Below are positions 24,897 to 33,609 of a stretch of 64,000 bases of DNA, piece by piece. The translations under genes were made by a program, and so were the position numbers. The notes beneath the pieces were generated by a model. The model saw nothing but the letters and a program-made list of their open reading frames with translations, was not told where the DNA came from and did no database searches. The number at the start of each line of letters is the position of its first letter. Position 1 is the first letter of the stretch. Source of the stretch: Actinobacteria bacterium OV450 (GTDB taxonomy: Bacteria; Actinomycetota; Actinomycetes; Streptomycetales; Streptomycetaceae); assembly GCA_001298555.1 (NCBI GenBank), contig LJCW01000175.1:62001-126000 (forward strand), written 5' to 3'.

Positions 24897-25250
24897 ACGC
24901 ACGGGGTTGCCAGGACGGACGGGGCTGCCCGGACAGCCATGGGTGCCGGGACGCACGGGGCTGCCGACACGGACCGGGCTGCCGTGACGGACCGGGTTAC
25001 CGGCACGGACCGGGCTGCCGGGACGCACGGAGTTGCCAGGACGGACCGGGTTGCCGGCACGGTTACCTGCACGGACCGGGTTACCGGGACGGCCCGGGTT
25101 ACCGGCACGGCCCGGGTTGTCGGCACGGCCCGGGTTACCGGCACGGACCGGGTTACCGGCACGGACCGCGCTGCCGGCACGGACCGCGCTGCCGTGACGG
25201 ACCGGGTTACCGGCACGGCCCCGGTTGCCGGGACGGCCCGGTTGCCGGCC
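24897..25250. repeat. 18-bp tandem repeat, about 20 degenerate copies
   Basis: Consensus ACGGACCGGGTTACCGGC. Nineteen copies are 18 bp long and one (25059-25070) is shortened to 12 bp. Variation concentrates at positions 5-6, 11 and 13 and at the last two bases. The period keeps frames open on both strands (Thr-Asp-Arg-Val-Thr-Gly type units on the plus strand), but no start codon with a ribosome site or plausible protein is associated. I regard it as an intergenic minisatellite between the tail-anchored protein gene and the PHB-depolymerase-like gene. Confidence 0.85.
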
Positions 25251-25476
25251 CGCGCAGTCACCTGCCCACGGCCTGCTGCGCCGCGGGCGGGCGACCCCGC
25301 GGGCGGGCGACCCCGCGCCCGGTCACTCGCGGAGGACCGCAGCGCCCGGACGGCCTTCACCACCCGTGCCCGAACACCCATACCCGCCCCTCCCGTTGTG
25401 GCCGCCCCGCACATGGCGGGCGGTCACGGGCGGTCCTAGCCTCCCGGGAAATCCCCACCCCACCGAGGAGGCTCCC

Positions 25477-27114
25477 GTGAAGCACAAGCCCCGCTTCCCG
25501 TGGCTGCGCCGGACGGCCGTGATGCTGCTGATAGCCGCCGCGGCGGCGGCCCAGGTCCCGACCGCGGCCGCAGCCCGTGCCGCGGCGCCGGCGCCCACCC
25601 CCGGCGAGCTGAAACCACACTCCATCAGTGCCGCCTACACCGCCGGGGTCTCCTCCGGCGGCTACATGGCGACGCAGCTCCACGTGGCGTACTCCGGCAC
25701 GTTCGCCGGATCCGCCGTCTTCGCGGCGGGACCGTACGGCTGCGCACAGGGCGACCTCTACCGCGCCCAGTACGCGTGCATGAAGACGTACCAGGACCTG
25801 CGGCTGGACGCCCTCGACCGCACCACCCGCGACTGGTCCGCCCAAGGGCTGGTCGACCCCGTCGCCAACCTCTCCGGCGACCCCGTCTACCTCTTCAGCG
25901 GGTCCGGGGACGCGACCGTGGAGCGGCCCGTGGCCGACGCCCTGGCCGCGTACTACGGCCGCTTCGGCGCGCGCGTGCGCTACGACGACACGACCGGCGC
26001 CGGACACGCCTGGATCAGCCCCCTCGGGCCGAACCCGTGCACCGTCACCCGGAGCCCGTACGTCAACGCCTGCGGCATCGACGCCGAGCGCGACCTGCTC
26101 GGCCACCTCACCGGGCCCGTGCACGACCCCGCCCCTGCCCCCACCGGCACGCTCGTGCGCTTCGACCAGAACCGCCACGTCCCCGGCGGCTCCGCGTCCG
26201 CCGTCTCCATGGACGACAGCGGCTTCCTCTACGAGCCCGCCGCCTGCGCCGACGGCGCCACCCCCTGCAGCCTGCTCGTCGCCCTGCACGGCTGCAAGCA
26301 GGGGTACTCGTACCAGGGCTTCGGCACGCGGTTCATGGACACCGCCCACCTCGACGAGTACGCGGACACCAACCACCTGCTCGTCCTCTATCCGCAGGCC
26401 GCACCGACCGCCACCCCCGACAACCCCAACGGGTGCTGGAACTGGTGGGGGTACCTCGGCGACTCCGCGTACGCCCGGCACGGCGGCAAGCAGATCGAGG
26501 CCATCATGAACATGGTCCGCGCCCTCGGCGGCGCGGGCGGCGGCGGTACGGAGCCGCCGGCCCCGACAACCACCCTCACCCTCCCCTCCCTCGACGCCCA
26601 GGACGGCTACGTGAAGGCCGCCCCCGACGGCTCCGGTGCGGAGGTGGGCACCCTGGAGGCCGTTTCGGGCCTGGCCCTCGGCCGCGGCGGCGACGCCAAG
26701 GACAACCGCACGCTGCTCTCGTTCGACACCTCCCGCATCCCCGCCGGAAAGGAGGTGGTCCGGGCGTACCTGACGGTCACCCGCGCCGGCGGCTCCGGCG
26801 ACCCGTGGGCCTCCCCGGCCGGCAACCGCCTCCTGCTGGACTTCCGTACGGGCTGCTTCGGCTCCTCCTGCACCACCGAAGCGGGCGACTGGTCCGCTCC
26901 CGCGTCCGTCCCCGCCGTCGCCGAGCTGCCGGCCTTCTCCTCCGGCACCCGGACGTCCACGGACCTGTCCCCCGCCGCCCTGGCCGCACTGTCCGCGCCC
27001 GACCGCACCGCCACCACCCAGCTCCGGCTCCGCTTCGCCTCCCCGCAACCGTCGACCGCGTACGTCTTCCTGGCCACCTCACCCCGCCCCGCCCTCACGG
27101 TGGAGTACCGCTAA
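25477..27114 (+). CDS. secreted PHB-depolymerase-like esterase with extra C-terminal beta domain, 545 aa
   Basis: A Sec signal peptide (residues 1-38) is followed by an alpha/beta-hydrolase domain of the poly(3-hydroxybutyrate) depolymerase family. The lipase box GVSSG places the nucleophile at Ser59, with Asp145 (SGSGDATV) and His177 (TGAGHAW) completing a likely triad. ALHGCKQGYSYQG and NPNGCWNWWGY are typical family strings. After a Gly-rich linker (about 355-365) a roughly 180-residue beta-rich domain follows (DNRTLLSFDTSRIPAGKEVV ... RLRFASP), resembling DNRLRE-type surface or carbohydrate-binding modules. The GTG start has GAGGAGG. The enzyme would depolymerise polyesters or cleave esters outside the cell. 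Confidence 0.8.
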   Translation: MKHKPRFPWLRRTAVMLLIAAAAAAQVPTAAAARAAAPAPTPGELKPHSISAAYTAGVSSGGYMATQLHVAYSGTFAGSAVFAAGPYGCAQGDLYRAQYACMKTYQDLRLDALDRTTRDWSAQGLVDPVANLSGDPVYLFSGSGDATVERPVADALAAYYGRFGARVRYDDTTGAGHAWISPLGPNPCTVTRSPYVNACGIDAERDLLGHLTGPVHDPAPAPTGTLVRFDQNRHVPGGSASAVSMDDSGFLYEPAACADGATPCSLLVALHGCKQGYSYQGFGTRFMDTAHLDEYADTNHLLVLYPQAAPTATPDNPNGCWNWWGYLGDSAYARHGGKQIEAIMNMVRALGGAGGGGTEPPAPTTTLTLPSLDAQDGYVKAAPDGSGAEVGTLEAVSGLALGRGGDAKDNRTLLSFDTSRIPAGKEVVRAYLTVTRAGGSGDPWASPAGNRLLLDFRTGCFGSSCTTEAGDWSAPASVPAVAELPAFSSGTRTSTDLSPAALAALSAPDRTATTQLRLRFASPQPSTAYVFLATSPRPALTVEYR

Positions 27115-27212
27115 CTCAGGTCCACCGGACCCGACCCGACCGGGCCCCCGCGGCCCCTGTCAGCGGCGGCCGGTACGGTCGGCACACCGGATCCGCCGGA
27201 GGAGAACGACCC

Positions 27213-29129
27213 ATGCGAGCGCCGACCGAGCTGGACCGCGTCCCGTGGCACACCCTGACCCACGCGTACGGCTCCGCCGAGGACGTACCCGAGCTGATCG
27301 CCGCGCTCTACGAGAACGACGAGGAGACGGCCGGCGAGGCCCTCTACGAGCTGTACGGCAACATCCACCACCAGGGCACGGTCTACGCCGCGTCGGCGCC
27401 CGCCGTGCCGTTCCTCGCCCACGCCGCGCGGCACGCACCCGCCAAGCGCGACGAACTCCTGATGCTGCTCGCCGTGCTCGCCGACCACGACCCGGCGGAC
27501 GTCGCACTGCCCCACTGGTCGGACACCCCGGTCGCTGCGATCTGCGCCGAACTGGCCCGGGTCCTCCCGGAGCTGCTGCCGTGCCTCGGTGACCCCGACC
27601 GAGCCGTGCGCCGGGCGGCGCTGCGGGTGGTCGCGGCCCCGGCCGGACAGCTCACGGCGCAGCAGCGGGCCACGGCCGTGGCGCGGGTCGAGGAGGTGTA
27701 CGCCGGTGATCCCGTTGCGGCGGTACGGGCGGACGCCCTGGTGGCCCTGTCCCGGTACGGGCGGGAGGAGCAGGCGGCACTCGACAGCCCGCTGCCCGAG
27801 GTCAGACTGGCGGCCGCCGCTCTCTCCCTCGCCCGGTCCGGACCGCCCTACCCGGCCGGCCTGGTGGACGTGATCGCCGAGGACGGCGCCGACCCCGACC
27901 CGGGCGACGACGCGTTCCCCTGGCCGGGCACGGACACCAACGGCCCGGACGATCACCTGCGGGACCTGCTCACCGAAGACCCGGATGCCGCGCTCGCCGT
28001 GGCCGCCCGCTGGATCGGGGCCGGAGACCTGGGCGCACGGGGATCCTGGCTGGCCGAGGGGGTCGCCGAAACCTGGCGGGACCGGGAACGCGCGGTCGTG
28101 GCCCTCATGGCGGCGGCCCTGCCCCACCAGCGGACCGTTACGGAACTCAACGCCCGCCTGCGCACCATCGGCCACTGGATCGACCACCTCCCGGAGCCGG
28201 ACGCGGGACTGCGCGACATCCTCTTCCGGTACGCGGACACCGACGGCGAGACCGCCGCGCCCGCCCTCCTGGCGCTGGTGCCCTCCCGCGACCCCCGCGC
28301 ACTGGAACTCGTACTGCGCCGCACCGCCGCCGGACCCGCCGCCGGCGTGGCGGGGCGGCTGCTCGCGGCGGCGGCGCGCGCCTTCCCCGAGGCCGCCGAC
28401 CGGCTGGTGCCCGAGATCCGCCGCCTGCTGGCGGCCGGCGCCACCGGCAACGAAGCCATCGCCCTGGTCGGCGCCCTCGCCGAGTTGGGCACCACCGCCC
28501 GCCAGGCCCGGCCGGAGCTGGTCGGCTGCCTGCGCACCCGCCGCGCGGCCGTCGTCGCCGCCCGCCGACTGGGGGCGGACGGCGTCGCGACGCACGAGGT
28601 CACCGACGTACTGCACGAAGCCACCGGCTCCTCCGACCCCTCGCTGCGTGGCGCCGCGGCGGCGGCCCACTGCCGGCTGACCGGGGACCCCGGGCTCGCT
28701 CTGCGCACCTTCGAGGAGCTGCTCACCGGTGGGGGCCAGACCTCCTGGTACCTGGGCTCCCTGGCACCGATGGGCGACGCCGCCGCGCCCCTGCTGCCAC
28801 TCGTCGAGCGGCACCTGGGGTCCGGGGACGCGTGGACCCGGCTGGCGGCGGCCGAAGCCCTGCATCGGATAACCGGCTCAGCCGACCGCAGCGTCCAAGT
28901 CCTCGCCGAGCTGGTCGGCCCCACGCCGGTGGGCCTGCGCGCCCTGGAGGCGCTCGCCGCCGTCGGCCGCGCCCCGGAGGAGGTCCGCCCCGTCCTCCAC
29001 ACCCTCGCCTTCTCCCCGCGCCGCCTGCTCAGCGACGCGCCGCATTCCGGCAGCGGTCACCAGGACGCCGAACTGCGCGCGTGGGCCCGGCGATTGCTCG
29101 AAGCCGGCCGGCCTCGGGAGTCGGCGTGA
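27213..29129 (+). CDS. HEAT-repeat protein, 638 aa
   Basis: Most of the protein is made of Ala/Leu/Arg-rich paired helices about 35-40 residues apart (for example DPDRAVRRAALRVVAAPAG, DPVAAVRADALVALSRYG, DAWTRLAAAEALHRITG), the signature of HEAT/Armadillo solenoids that scaffold protein interactions. There is no catalytic domain, signal peptide or membrane segment. GGAGGAG precedes the ATG at 27213. Similar large HEAT proteins are widespread in Streptomyces with unknown role. It follows the esterase gene by about 100 bp and precedes a hypothetical gene on the same strand. Confidence 0.75.
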   Translation: MRAPTELDRVPWHTLTHAYGSAEDVPELIAALYENDEETAGEALYELYGNIHHQGTVYAASAPAVPFLAHAARHAPAKRDELLMLLAVLADHDPADVALPHWSDTPVAAICAELARVLPELLPCLGDPDRAVRRAALRVVAAPAGQLTAQQRATAVARVEEVYAGDPVAAVRADALVALSRYGREEQAALDSPLPEVRLAAAALSLARSGPPYPAGLVDVIAEDGADPDPGDDAFPWPGTDTNGPDDHLRDLLTEDPDAALAVAARWIGAGDLGARGSWLAEGVAETWRDRERAVVALMAAALPHQRTVTELNARLRTIGHWIDHLPEPDAGLRDILFRYADTDGETAAPALLALVPSRDPRALELVLRRTAAGPAAGVAGRLLAAAARAFPEAADRLVPEIRRLLAAGATGNEAIALVGALAELGTTARQARPELVGCLRTRRAAVVAARRLGADGVATHEVTDVLHEATGSSDPSLRGAAAAAHCRLTGDPGLALRTFEELLTGGGQTSWYLGSLAPMGDAAAPLLPLVERHLGSGDAWTRLAAAEALHRITGSADRSVQVLAELVGPTPVGLRALEALAAVGRAPEEVRPVLHTLAFSPRRLLSDAPHSGSGHQDAELRAWARRLLEAGRPRESA

Positions 29130-29210
29130 CCTTCTCCCCCCAGCCGAACGCACGGCTCACGGTACGGTGGCTGTGGCGATCGGTGCGGTGGAGCGGGTAG
29201 ACGAGGATCA

Positions 29211-30122
29211 GTGACGTACAACCTTCTTACTGTCGCCGCCATCGGCCCGGAGACCGTGGCCGTTGCACTTGCAGGATGCTTCTGGATCGCAGCCGGTGAG
29301 GTGGACGTGGCCGATCCTGACGGTGACCCCGACCTCCGCAACTGGGATGCACCCGTCTTGTGCGACTACCGGGCCGTCCACGGTGATCTCGCGCGGTCGC
29401 TGGACATCTACGCGCAGGGCGAGACGGCTGATCAGCCACTGGAGTCCGAGCTCGCCGCAGGGTTCGCGAAGGCCGCCGGAACGGCTGTTCTCTTCCCTGC
29501 CGAGGAAGCACCCCCGGGTGCCTACTGGGTCGTGACGCCGGAAGGTCTCCTCACCCGTGCCCGGCTCGAACCTTCCGACGACGAGCCGCCGCTCTACTCG
29601 GTCACCGCCGTCGAGGCGCCGGTGCCTCACCTGCCCCGGGCGGCTGTCACGAGATTCGCCGAGATCGTACGGGAACAGAGGCCTGACACCCCCCTGGCCC
29701 ATGCCTTCGCGGCATCGGTGGAGAAGAGGAGGCGGGCCGCCTCGGACCTTGCGAGGTCACCCGACGATGACGTCAGCAGCGCCCTCCGGTCCGCGAAGGG
29801 CAACCTCGTCGTGTGGGAGCGGGTCATCCGGCAGATGGAGTCAGGGTGGGCTCCAGCAGGCTGGTACCCAGCCAGCCTCTACCGAGAGAGGCTGGAGGCC
29901 CGTGACGAACTCTCCGGCATCGGCGCCCGCCTCCCGCGTGAGGTCTCCGAGCTGCTTGGCGAGGCGTTGGCGGAATTGGACCGGCGGTTTGCCGCAGCAA
30001 CGGAGGCGGACCCGTCCGGAGGCCTGCGCAGGGAACTGACGGGCGAGCCCGCAGCCCGGACCCCGGTCGGCGGCTGGTGGTGGCGGCGCCGCCCGGATCC
30101 CAGGCCTTGGGAACAGGACTGA
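29211..30122 (+). CDS. hypothetical protein, 303 aa
   Basis: A soluble acidic protein. The N-terminal 110 residues contain repeated hydrophobic strands (VTVAVALAGCFWIAAGEV-like) and an acidic segment; the rest is helical (FAEIVREQRPDTPLAHAFAAS, LRSAKGNLVVWERVIRQME). The C-terminus is Arg/Trp-rich (GGWWWRRRPDPRPWEQD). GAGGA lies four bases before the GTG start. No recognised domain. Codon use is normal. Unknown function. Confidence 0.6.
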   Translation: MTYNLLTVAAIGPETVAVALAGCFWIAAGEVDVADPDGDPDLRNWDAPVLCDYRAVHGDLARSLDIYAQGETADQPLESELAAGFAKAAGTAVLFPAEEAPPGAYWVVTPEGLLTRARLEPSDDEPPLYSVTAVEAPVPHLPRAAVTRFAEIVREQRPDTPLAHAFAASVEKRRRAASDLARSPDDDVSSALRSAKGNLVVWERVIRQMESGWAPAGWYPASLYRERLEARDELSGIGARLPREVSELLGEALAELDRRFAAATEADPSGGLRRELTGEPAARTPVGGWWWRRRPDPRPWEQD

Positions 30123-30329
30123 CGGCGCGCACAGCATGCAGTGCATGCGGGAGAGACCGGATCCGACGGCTTCTGAACGACCTGCCGGGGCACGACGGTA
30201 CGAGCAGGGGCGGGACGGGCCTGCCCGGCTGCGGAGCGGGACTTGGCGCGGCCGCCGTGCGGTCCGTGCGGACGGCGCTGCTGCGCTGACGGGCCCCGCC
30301 TGGGCCGGCCCCGGGTGGGGCTCAGCATC

Positions 30330-30980
30330 ATGGTCGCCATGGCGCTGATATCGACACCGATCACGAACATGGACTTCACCGGCTTCACCGAGCGCGAGCA
30401 GGGGGTCTGGACCGACGAGCAGGGCCTCGTCCTGTCTGTCCGCTTCTTTCCTCTGGTGCCGGACCTGCCGGCGCCGCTGCACGAGACCGACCGGCTGCGG
30501 CACGGCCTCGCCCGGTCCGTCGCCCGGGCGGGCGGGGGTCTGATCGAGGCCGTGACGGGCGAGGTGGACTCCGTCCCGGCCGTCCGTCAACTGGTCAAGA
30601 TCCGGCGGCCGAACACCGAACACGGGCTGGTCTTCCTCGCCTCCTGGACCGTGCCGAGGGCGAGCTGCAGCACCGTGATCAAGGTGCAAGCGGCCGAGCG
30701 CGGCACGACCGGGATGCGCGAGGCCCTCGTCGGTGCCCGGGTGGGCCACGAGAACTACTTCCGCCCGCACCCGTACGGTCCGGACGTCCAGGGCGGGCTG
30801 CCGTACCACGTCGCCGACTTCGAGGAGTGGGACGCGGGGTTCCCCGACCACCCGCTGACGCTCGTCCGCGGCGCGCTGCGGCGGATCGTGCCGACGGTGG
30901 CACTGGAGGAGGGTTTCAAGGCCCTCCCGCCGTTCGGCCCGCCGGCCGCCCCTCGGCGTCGCTGGTTCCGCCGCGCCTGA
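30330..30980 (+). CDS. conserved hypothetical protein, 216 aa
   Basis: The protein begins with a strand-rich half (EREQGVWTDEQGLVLSVRFF) followed by a long helix (LRHGLARSVARAGGGLIEAV), then ASWTVPRASCSTVIKVQAAE and a C-terminal RGALRRIVPTVALEEGF. The layout (beta sheet with an amphipathic helix) suggests a small alpha/beta protein, but the family is not one I recognise. Two ATG codons lie nearby (30330, 30339); the first has GGTGGGG upstream. Confidence 0.55.
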   Translation: MVAMALISTPITNMDFTGFTEREQGVWTDEQGLVLSVRFFPLVPDLPAPLHETDRLRHGLARSVARAGGGLIEAVTGEVDSVPAVRQLVKIRRPNTEHGLVFLASWTVPRASCSTVIKVQAAERGTTGMREALVGARVGHENYFRPHPYGPDVQGGLPYHVADFEEWDAGFPDHPLTLVRGALRRIVPTVALEEGFKALPPFGPPAAPRRRWFRRA

Positions 30981-31093
30981 CCCGGAGCAGCGGGGAGGAG
31001 CCGGGGGCCGTCACCGATCGGTGCGGGAGCCGAGCGGCGGGCCGCATAGGGTCTGTGGCCGGATGCAAGAGCTGGGAGTGAGGGGTGGGTGGC

Positions 31094-31834
31094 GTGAGGG
31101 CTCATCGTCCGGGGCGGCCGGGGGACCTTCCGGAGGCGGGCGTGTTGTGGGCGCGCTGGACGGCGTTCGCCGTGGCGACCTGGGATGCCGAGGAGGAGAA
31201 CGAGCGCTTCCGGCACGGGTACTGGCTCGACGAAAGCGACGGTGCCGGCGGCCGCGGCAGCCACGGCGGCAGCCGGTTGCGCTTCGACGACGGCGCGTGC
31301 AGCCGGTGGGCGTTGGTCCGGGCCGATGGCGGCAGGGCGGTTCTCTTCGGGCAGGACGATTCCGGCAGGGTCGGGCGGTACGAGCCGCCGATCGACCTCC
31401 TCGACGGGGCGCCCGAGTGGGTGCGCCATGAGCTGCGCAACGATGTCGTGGGGCTGGGCAGGGTCGAGTGCGTCTACTGGTCCGAGGGCGGTTCCTGGCA
31501 GCGCGCACCGTACCCCGACGACCTCGGTGACGACGGACTCGACTGCGGGATGGGTCATCTGACCTCGCGTGAGCACGCCGTCGACGCGCTCTGTGCGCTG
31601 TTCGAGTTCGACGAGGACTGCGAGGGCGCCGTGGAGGCGTGCGAGCGGCTCATCGAGCATGCGGAGCGGGGCACGGTCGCGGATGCGGATGCGGATGCGG
31701 ATGCGGTCGTACGGTCCTTCGCCGATGAGGTCTTCCGCATCCAGACCGAGTACGAACTGCTCTGGCCCAAGGCTCCGATCCCCAGGTCGGAAGCGGACCT
31801 CGCCGCGATGGCCGCCCTGATCCGGCGGGTCTAG
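31094..31834 (+). CDS. hypothetical protein, 246 aa
   Basis: A soluble acidic protein with Trp-rich N-terminal half (RWTAFAVATWDAEEENERFRHG) and strands such as RLRFDDGACSRWALVRADGG. A low-complexity Asp-Ala stretch (DADADADA) lies near residue 205, encoded by GATGCG repeats. The GTG at 31094 has GAGGGG 8 nt upstream; the GTG at 31085 is the alternative. It ends 8 bp before the LysR gene on the other strand, so the two converge. No family recognised. Confidence 0.6.
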   Translation: MRAHRPGRPGDLPEAGVLWARWTAFAVATWDAEEENERFRHGYWLDESDGAGGRGSHGGSRLRFDDGACSRWALVRADGGRAVLFGQDDSGRVGRYEPPIDLLDGAPEWVRHELRNDVVGLGRVECVYWSEGGSWQRAPYPDDLGDDGLDCGMGHLTSREHAVDALCALFEFDEDCEGAVEACERLIEHAERGTVADADADADAVVRSFADEVFRIQTEYELLWPKAPIPRSEADLAAMAALIRRV

Positions 31835-31841
31835 AGCGGGG

Positions 31842-32774
31842 CTAGAGCGGGTCTGCCGGGTCGGGACGGCGCCGTCCGCCTGATCCGTCGGATGCCGGCT
31901 GGGCCGATCGCAGCGCGGCCAGGAGACGGGTGTGCAGGAGGCGTACGGCCGGGGAGTGCTCGTCGGGGCGGGTGACGAGGCCGAGTCGGGCGTGCGTGGC
32001 GGCGTCGGTGAGCGGGACGGCCCGCAGGCCGGCGCCCTGCGCGGAGGAGGCGCTGAGGACGGCGACGCCCGCGCCACGCTCGGCGAGGCGGAGCAGCGCG
32101 ACGGGGGAGCTGGCGTCGAGGTCCACGTGCGGGTCGAGGCCGAGCCGGCGGCAGGAGTCCTCGTAGGCGGCGCGGATGCCGGTGCCCCGGGGCAGGCAGA
32201 GGATCTTCTCGCCCCGGAGGGCGGTGAGGGTCAGTTCCGCCCGGTCGAGGGGGTGCCCGGCCGGGACGACGGCGGCGATCGGCTCGTCGATGACGACGCT
32301 CGCATCGAGGCCGGTGGCGGCCTGGCCCGCGTATCCGATCAGGGCCAGGTCGAGGGAGCCGGCGAGGACTTGGGTCTGCAGGTCGTCGGAGTCGCCCTCG
32401 TGCAGGCTGAGTTCGATGCCGGGGTGGGTGCGGCTCAGGTCGGCGAGGGCGTCCAGGAAGGGCGGGATCGAGCAGCCCGTGATCATGCCGATCCGGACGC
32501 GGCCGCGGACGGCGTCGGCGAACTCGGCGGCGGTGTGCCGGATGGCGTCGAGGGTGGCGAGCGCGCTCTTCGCGAGGGGAAGGACGGCCTCGCCGGCCGG
32601 GGTGAGGCGCACGTGCCGGCTGGAGCGGTCGAAGAGCCGCTGGCCCAGCTCGTGTTCCAGCTTCGCCACCTGGGTGCTGATGCCGGACTGACTGATGTGG
32701 AGGCGCTGGGCGGCGCCGGTGAAGGTGCCTTCGTCCACCACGGCGGCGAAGTAGCGCAGCTGATGCATCTCCAT
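31842..32774 (-). CDS. LysR-type transcriptional regulator, 310 aa
   Basis: The N-terminal winged HTH is textbook (MEMHQLRYFAAVVDEGTFTG, AAQRLHISQSGISTQVAKLE, residues 1-60). The substrate-binding domain starts near residue 90 (VRIGMITGCSIPPFLDAL) and has the usual Leu/Ala-rich pattern (LAGSLDLALIGYAGQ). LysR regulators respond to a small-molecule coinducer and typically activate a divergent neighbour. The divergent gene here is a small SnoaL-like protein starting 70 bp away, making it the likely target. An inverted repeat (GATGA-N15-TCATC) lies in the gap. Confidence 0.85.
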   Translation of the reverse strand: MEMHQLRYFAAVVDEGTFTGAAQRLHISQSGISTQVAKLEHELGQRLFDRSSRHVRLTPAGEAVLPLAKSALATLDAIRHTAAEFADAVRGRVRIGMITGCSIPPFLDALADLSRTHPGIELSLHEGDSDDLQTQVLAGSLDLALIGYAGQAATGLDASVVIDEPIAAVVPAGHPLDRAELTLTALRGEKILCLPRGTGIRAAYEDSCRRLGLDPHVDLDASSPVALLRLAERGAGVAVLSASSAQGAGLRAVPLTDAATHARLGLVTRPDEHSPAVRLLHTRLLAALRSAQPASDGSGGRRRPDPADPL

Positions 32775-32781
32775 GTCTACT

Positions 32782-32806
32782 GATGATAGCTGGGATCGGA
32801 TTCATC
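32782..32806. promoter_or_regulatory. candidate LysR-binding site in a divergent gap
   Basis: GATGA (32782-32786) and TCATC (32802-32806) form an interrupted palindrome between the LysR gene and the SnoaL-like gene. LysR regulators usually bind imperfect palindromes in such gaps. Assignment is inference. Confidence 0.4.
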
Positions 32807-32844
32807 TGTTGGACGGATGGAACGGGGGTGGGGAGGATGGAGGC

Positions 32845-33213
32845 ATGACGACGACGAAGAGCGCACGCGAGCTTGCCGAGACCTACTTCTCCGCCTGGGA
32901 GGCGGGCGACTTCGAGACGATGCGCGGGCTGCTGGCCGAGGACGTCGACTTCGTCGGGGCGCTGGGAACGGCGCGCGGGACGGAGGAGGCCCTGGCCGGG
33001 CTGAAGGGCCTCGGGCAGGTGCTGGAGAGGATCGACGTGAAGGTGCGGGTCGCGGAGGGCGACGAGGTGATCACCTGGTTCGACCTGTGCACCGCCGTCG
33101 CGCCGCCCGCGCCGACGGCGAACTGGATGCACGTGGAGGACGGGAAGATCGTCCGGATCCGGGTGACCTTCGACCCGCGAGGGCTGCTGGAGGGGTTCGC
33201 CAAGTCGAGCTGA
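32845..33213 (+). CDS. SnoaL-like (NTF2-fold) protein, 122 aa
   Basis: The helix-then-cone layout typical of the NTF2 superfamily is visible: ARELAETYFSAWEAGDFETM, GLLAEDVDFVGALGTARGTE, then strands VKVRVAEGDEVITWFDLCTA and a C-terminal VRIRVTFDPRGLL. Members act as small isomerases, hydrolases or polyketide cyclase-like enzymes, or bind ligands. GGAGG lies just upstream of the ATG. The divergent LysR gene probably controls it. Natural role unknown. Confidence 0.75.
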   Translation: MTTTKSARELAETYFSAWEAGDFETMRGLLAEDVDFVGALGTARGTEEALAGLKGLGQVLERIDVKVRVAEGDEVITWFDLCTAVAPPAPTANWMHVEDGKIVRIRVTFDPRGLLEGFAKSS

Positions 33214-33228
33214 ACGCATTTCAGACCT

Positions 33229-33272
33229 ACGGCGTCCGACGTCCGACGTCCGACGTCCCACGTACGACGTAC
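33229..33272. repeat. short direct repeats (GTCCGAC and ACGTACG units)
   Basis: About four GTCCGAC/GTCCCAC units followed by two ACGTACG units, in the 33214-33609 gap before the terpene-synthase gene. That gap otherwise holds only a candidate promoter and no gene. Confidence 0.5.
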
Positions 33273-33481
33273 GAATTCCCGGAAGGCGGCAGTTTCCCGA
33301 GGGTGCTGAAATGCGCGTTACCGGCCGGGCTGTCTGCTTCGGAGCACCGGTGCCGAACGCCGGCCGGAACCTGCCGTGGTCACCGACGACTGCGGGTGGG
33401 TGCCGTGCGGCCGGGCGCGGTCACGTGCCGTCTGGACCGCCCCGCCTGCGGCCGGGCGCCGACCGCGGGGAGATTGTCCTA

Positions 33482-33510
33482 TTGGATCGATCCGGAAGAC
33501 TGCCTACTAT
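33482..33510 (+). promoter_or_regulatory. candidate promoter for the terpene synthase gene
   Basis: TTGGAT (33482-33487) and TACTAT (33505-33510) are separated by 17 bp, close to the vegetative sigma consensus, about 100 bp upstream of the terpene synthase start. The local AT content is higher than in the surroundings. Confidence 0.45.
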
Positions 33511-33609
33511 GCGCCATAGTCGATCACTGGGATGTGCGGGCGGCGTCCGGTTCGGGGTTCGGTCCCGGGCCGGCACGGGTGGGCCCGCGCCATTTTGAGA
33601 GGGGGGCCG

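Noticed and set aside
24591..25439. Repeat-containing open frames on both strands through the 18-bp repeat
   Set aside because: Frames are open only because the unit is a multiple of three; no start with a ribosome site and no homologous-looking protein.
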